64,000 bases of DNA from Novosphingobium sediminis (GTDB lineage Bacteria > Pseudomonadota > Alphaproteobacteria > Sphingomonadales > Sphingomonadaceae), in contig NZ_BJYR01000015.1 of NCBI RefSeq assembly GCF_007991615.1, positions 1 through 64,000 on the forward strand. The letters are read 5' to 3'. Each line of letters opens with the position of its first letter. Position 1 is the first letter of the stretch. Below, piece by piece: positions 61,809 through 64,000 of this stretch. A program made the position numbers and the translations under genes. The notes below the pieces were generated by a model that was not told the origin of the DNA, ran no database searches, and saw nothing but the letters and a program-made list of their open reading frames with translations.

Positions 61809-62980
61809 GCCGCGCCCCGGTCGAGCCTGCGCGCCACCGGCATCGCCGCAACGATGGCCAGCGCGCAGACCACCCCGCCGACCGGCCCGATCAGCGTATA
61901 GGCGCCAAAGCCCTGCGCCATCGCGCCCGCCGCCAGCGAGCCGAGGCTCTGCGAGAGCAACCATGTGCCCGAAGTCATCACCGCCAGTCGCTCACCGCCC
62001 GGCTGCGCATAGGCAAGGCGGATCAGCAGCGGATAGGTCAGGAACCAGCTGACCATGAACACGATGAACGCGGCGCCAAAAGCAGTCGCGCTGCCCACCG
62101 TCGTCAGCAAGCCGCACATCAGCGCGCAAACGCCCAGCGCCGCAGCCAGCGGCCAGGCGCGCGGCAAGCGGCCGATCACCATGGCGAGCCCCGCATTGCC
62201 CACCGCGCTCAGGAGGACGGCAACGCTCTGGTAGAGCCCGAACTCGGTCGCGGGGATGCCGATGGCATGCGCTGTCCGCTCGATGAAGGGCCAGATCGCC
62301 AGCGATCCAAACGCGAACAGGGCCATCGCCGCCAGCACCCGGGCGCCGTCCACACCGATCGGAGCGGAGGCCTGCGCGCTGCTTTCGAGATCGCCCTTGC
62401 CCCCCGGCAGCAGCAGCGCACACAAGCCGAACAGCACCGAAATCCCGGCAAGCCCGAGAAACATGCCGAAAGCACCGTGATCGCGCCCGATCTGCGGCAC
62501 CACAATGGCGATGCCGCTATACAGCAGCGTCTGCACCGCGATCCCCAGCGAGATCCACCGCGCCGGATTGCCGGTGCGTCCTGCTGCAAGGTTCAGCGCG
62601 CTGTTCATCAGCCCAAACCCCAGCCCGGTCCCGATCCGCCCCGCAAACAGCAGCGAATAGGCCCCAGTCAGCGCTGATCCTGCCTGCGCCGCGATCACCA
62701 CCACACTCGCCAGCATTGCCAGCACCCGCGCATCAAGGTGCCGCGCGCGCGGCGCGACGAGAAACATCGCGGCGGCATAGCTGAGCGTCTCGGCCATGTT
62801 CCACGCGCCCATCGCGAACGGCGTGAAGCCGAACCGGTCCATCAGCCCGCCTACGAGATACGTGGTGAAGTTGTTGCCGATATGCGCGGCGGCGGTCGCC
62901 GCACCGATGCCGATGAGGGTGGGGACGAAAGGGGGTGAATCCCTTGCCGTGCTGCCGGTGCTACCGTGCGTTTCTTCCAT
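61805..62980 (-). CDS. Major facilitator superfamily transporter
   Basis: A 391-residue protein with about 12 membrane segments. GGLMDRFGFTPFAMGAWNMAE and the intracellular loop ARRLDARVLA-like region after segment 2, and GRIGTGLGFGLMNSALNLAAGRTGNPARWISLG in segments 4-5, fit the MFS. Substrate unknown. The start at 62980 (MEETHGSTG) is preferred; 63010 is an alternative. It is divergent from the gamma-butyrobetaine dioxygenase-like gene, so it might import a related quaternary amine or acid. Confidence 0.9.
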   Translation of the reverse strand: MEETHGSTGSTARDSPPFVPTLIGIGAATAAAHIGNNFTTYLVGGLMDRFGFTPFAMGAWNMAETLSYAAAMFLVAPRARHLDARVLAMLASVVVIAAQAGSALTGAYSLLFAGRIGTGLGFGLMNSALNLAAGRTGNPARWISLGIAVQTLLYSGIAIVVPQIGRDHGAFGMFLGLAGISVLFGLCALLLPGGKGDLESSAQASAPIGVDGARVLAAMALFAFGSLAIWPFIERTAHAIGIPATEFGLYQSVAVLLSAVGNAGLAMVIGRLPRAWPLAAALGVCALMCGLLTTVGSATAFGAAFIVFMVSWFLTYPLLIRLAYAQPGGERLAVMTSGTWLLSQSLGSLAAGAMAQGFGAYTLIGPVGGVVCALAIVAAMPVARRLDRGAA

Positions 62981-63221
62981 CGATTGCAGGGGTGGCACGG
63001 CGTGCCCCAAGTGGCAATGAGGGCAATGCTTGTTTTACACTTGTCCAACCAACCGCCGAGGAATACGTTTCAAAGCCATGACAACCTCCTGCTCAGACCT
63101 GATCCATGGCCGGCGCCCGTCGTCGTTCCGCTATGGCAAGGTGCAGGACTGGCGGCCGCCGCCACGCAAGGGCTGATCGACTTCGTCAGCTAACCCCCTT
63201 GCTCGGTGACGGGAACTTCCC

Positions 63222-64000
63222 ATGAAAATATCAGCCCTTGAGGTGCGGCCGAATGCCCTCCTCGCCACGTGGTCGAAATCAGGCCGCGTGACCTACCCTA
63301 CGCTGTGGCTGCGCGATAATTGCCCCAGCGCGTTCCATCCGCAAACCGAAGAGCGCGTGCTCGATCTGCTCTCGCTTGATGACGAGCCGGTCCTCGTCGA
63401 TGCGGAGCGGGCGGGAGACGAGGTGATCCTGCACTTCGCCGATGGCCACGTCAGCCGCGTACCGACCGCTCTGCTCTCCGCGCACCGCCCCGGCCGCGCC
63501 GCGCAGGATCCTGCTGCGATCGCACCGCGCATCTGGCGCTCGGAAATGACCCCGGCCAGCCTGCCGCGTTATGGCGCCGCGCGGATCCTCGACAACGACT
63601 GCGCGCTCCGGGCGTGGATGCAGGATACGGCAGAAGTCGGCCTGTCCATCGTCGATGGCCTCGACGACAGGGTCGACGCGGGCGTCGAGATTGCCTGCAA
63701 GATCGGCTTCCTGCGCGAAACCAACTTCGGGATGACGTTTGAAGTCGTCAGCAAGCCCGATCCCAACAACCTCGCCTATACCGCCGTCACCCTGCCGCTG
63801 CATACGGACTTGCCGAACCAGGAAGTACCGCCGGGCTTCCAGTTCCTCCACTGCATCGCCAACGAGGCCGAGGGCGGCGGCTCGCTGTTTGCCGATGGTT
63901 TTGCCCTTGCCGACGACCTGCGTGCGAAAGACCCGGACGCCTTTCGCCTGCTGAGCGAGGTCGCCATTCCCTTCCGCTTTCATGACCGCGACGCGGATAT
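63222..64000 (+). CDS. Gamma-butyrobetaine dioxygenase-like protein, 3' end outside window
   Basis: The first about 260 residues of an Fe(II)/2-oxoglutarate oxygenase; no stop occurs before the window ends. The N-terminal DUF971-like part (YPTLWLRDNCPSAFHPQTEERV) normally holds a Cys cluster for zinc, but only one Cys remains. The TauD domain shows LPLHTDLPNQEVPPGFQFLHC with the HxD iron ligands. Relatives hydroxylate gamma-butyrobetaine to carnitine or related compounds. The 241 bases upstream hold no convincing gene. The start ATG at 63222 is preceded by a weak GGGAA. Confidence 0.9.
   Translation, partial: MKISALEVRPNALLATWSKSGRVTYPTLWLRDNCPSAFHPQTEERVLDLLSLDDEPVLVDAERAGDEVILHFADGHVSRVPTALLSAHRPGRAAQDPAAIAPRIWRSEMTPASLPRYGAARILDNDCALRAWMQDTAEVGLSIVDGLDDRVDAGVEIACKIGFLRETNFGMTFEVVSKPDPNNLAYTAVTLPLHTDLPNQEVPPGFQFLHCIANEAEGGGSLFADGFALADDLRAKDPDAFRLLSEVAIPFRFHDRDAD

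Noticed and set aside
63078..63176. 32-codon frame upstream of the dioxygenase-like gene
   Set aside because: No ribosome binding site, unusual composition and no conservation evidence; could be chance.

Overview
The window is GC-rich, gene-dense DNA without any insertion sequence or phage gene. Gene content (PHA synthase with an intracellular PHA depolymerase, long-form isocitrate lyase, gamma-butyrobetaine dioxygenase-type oxygenase, DUF3034, PutA with a separate Lrp-type regulator) and dispersed short palindromes of the type CTCCCGCTTGCGGGAG suggest an alphaproteobacterium of the order Sphingomonadales, probably Novosphingobium or a close relative. This is inference from content, not a database match.

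Layout. 0-3 kb: thioesterase II, a cupin-8/JmjC-like protein and a BioF2-type acetyltransferase, all on the minus strand. 3-15 kb: an amine and amino acid catabolic block: APC permease and GntR regulator (minus); a divergent operon of glutamine synthetase-like ligase, class III aminotransferase-fold enzyme and APH-type kinase (plus); a PuuB-like FAD oxidase (minus); an Lrp/AsnC regulator; and divergent putA. The palindrome ATGTGATCACAT lies in front of both the GntR/ligase divergon and the oxidase, which suggests one regulon. 15-25 kb: ada; a coupled trio of fused 2-oxoacid dehydrogenase E1, FabD-like acyltransferase and low-molecular-weight phosphatase; a GDPD/nitrilase/GNAT/NTF2-like operon; wrbA. 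25-30 kb: purC, then a compact envelope module (exported truncated globin, DUF3034 barrel, cupredoxin, GGDEF-EAL protein with a periplasmic sensor). 30-40 kb: CocE/NonD hydrolase, M16 protease, and a TetR-controlled HlyD/ABC exporter with a 26-bp perfect palindromic operator. 40-52 kb: purS-purQ, a second GGDEF-EAL protein, a homocysteine methyltransferase homologue, an ArnT-like glycosyltransferase with glmS, a VapBC-type pair, GST, DUF3291, GNAT, glmU. 52-64 kb: HAD phosphatase, YghU-like GST, tRNA-Gln, aminotransferase, class I amidotransferase, phaC-phaZ, a 52-residue small gene, aceA with a divergent RamB-like regulator, an MFS transporter and a gamma-butyrobetaine dioxygenase-like gene cut by the window end.

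Together the genes describe an aerobic heterotroph that takes up amines and proline, stores carbon as polyhydroxyalkanoate and uses the glyoxylate shunt. Two points deserve most attention: the globin/DUF3034/cupredoxin/c-di-GMP module, whose globin has lost the usual distal haem-pocket residues, and the E1/acyltransferase/phosphatase trio, whose acyltransferase appears to lack the arginine that binds malonyl groups. A structural oddity is that five of eleven convergent gene pairs end on the same nested 4-bp YTAG stop.
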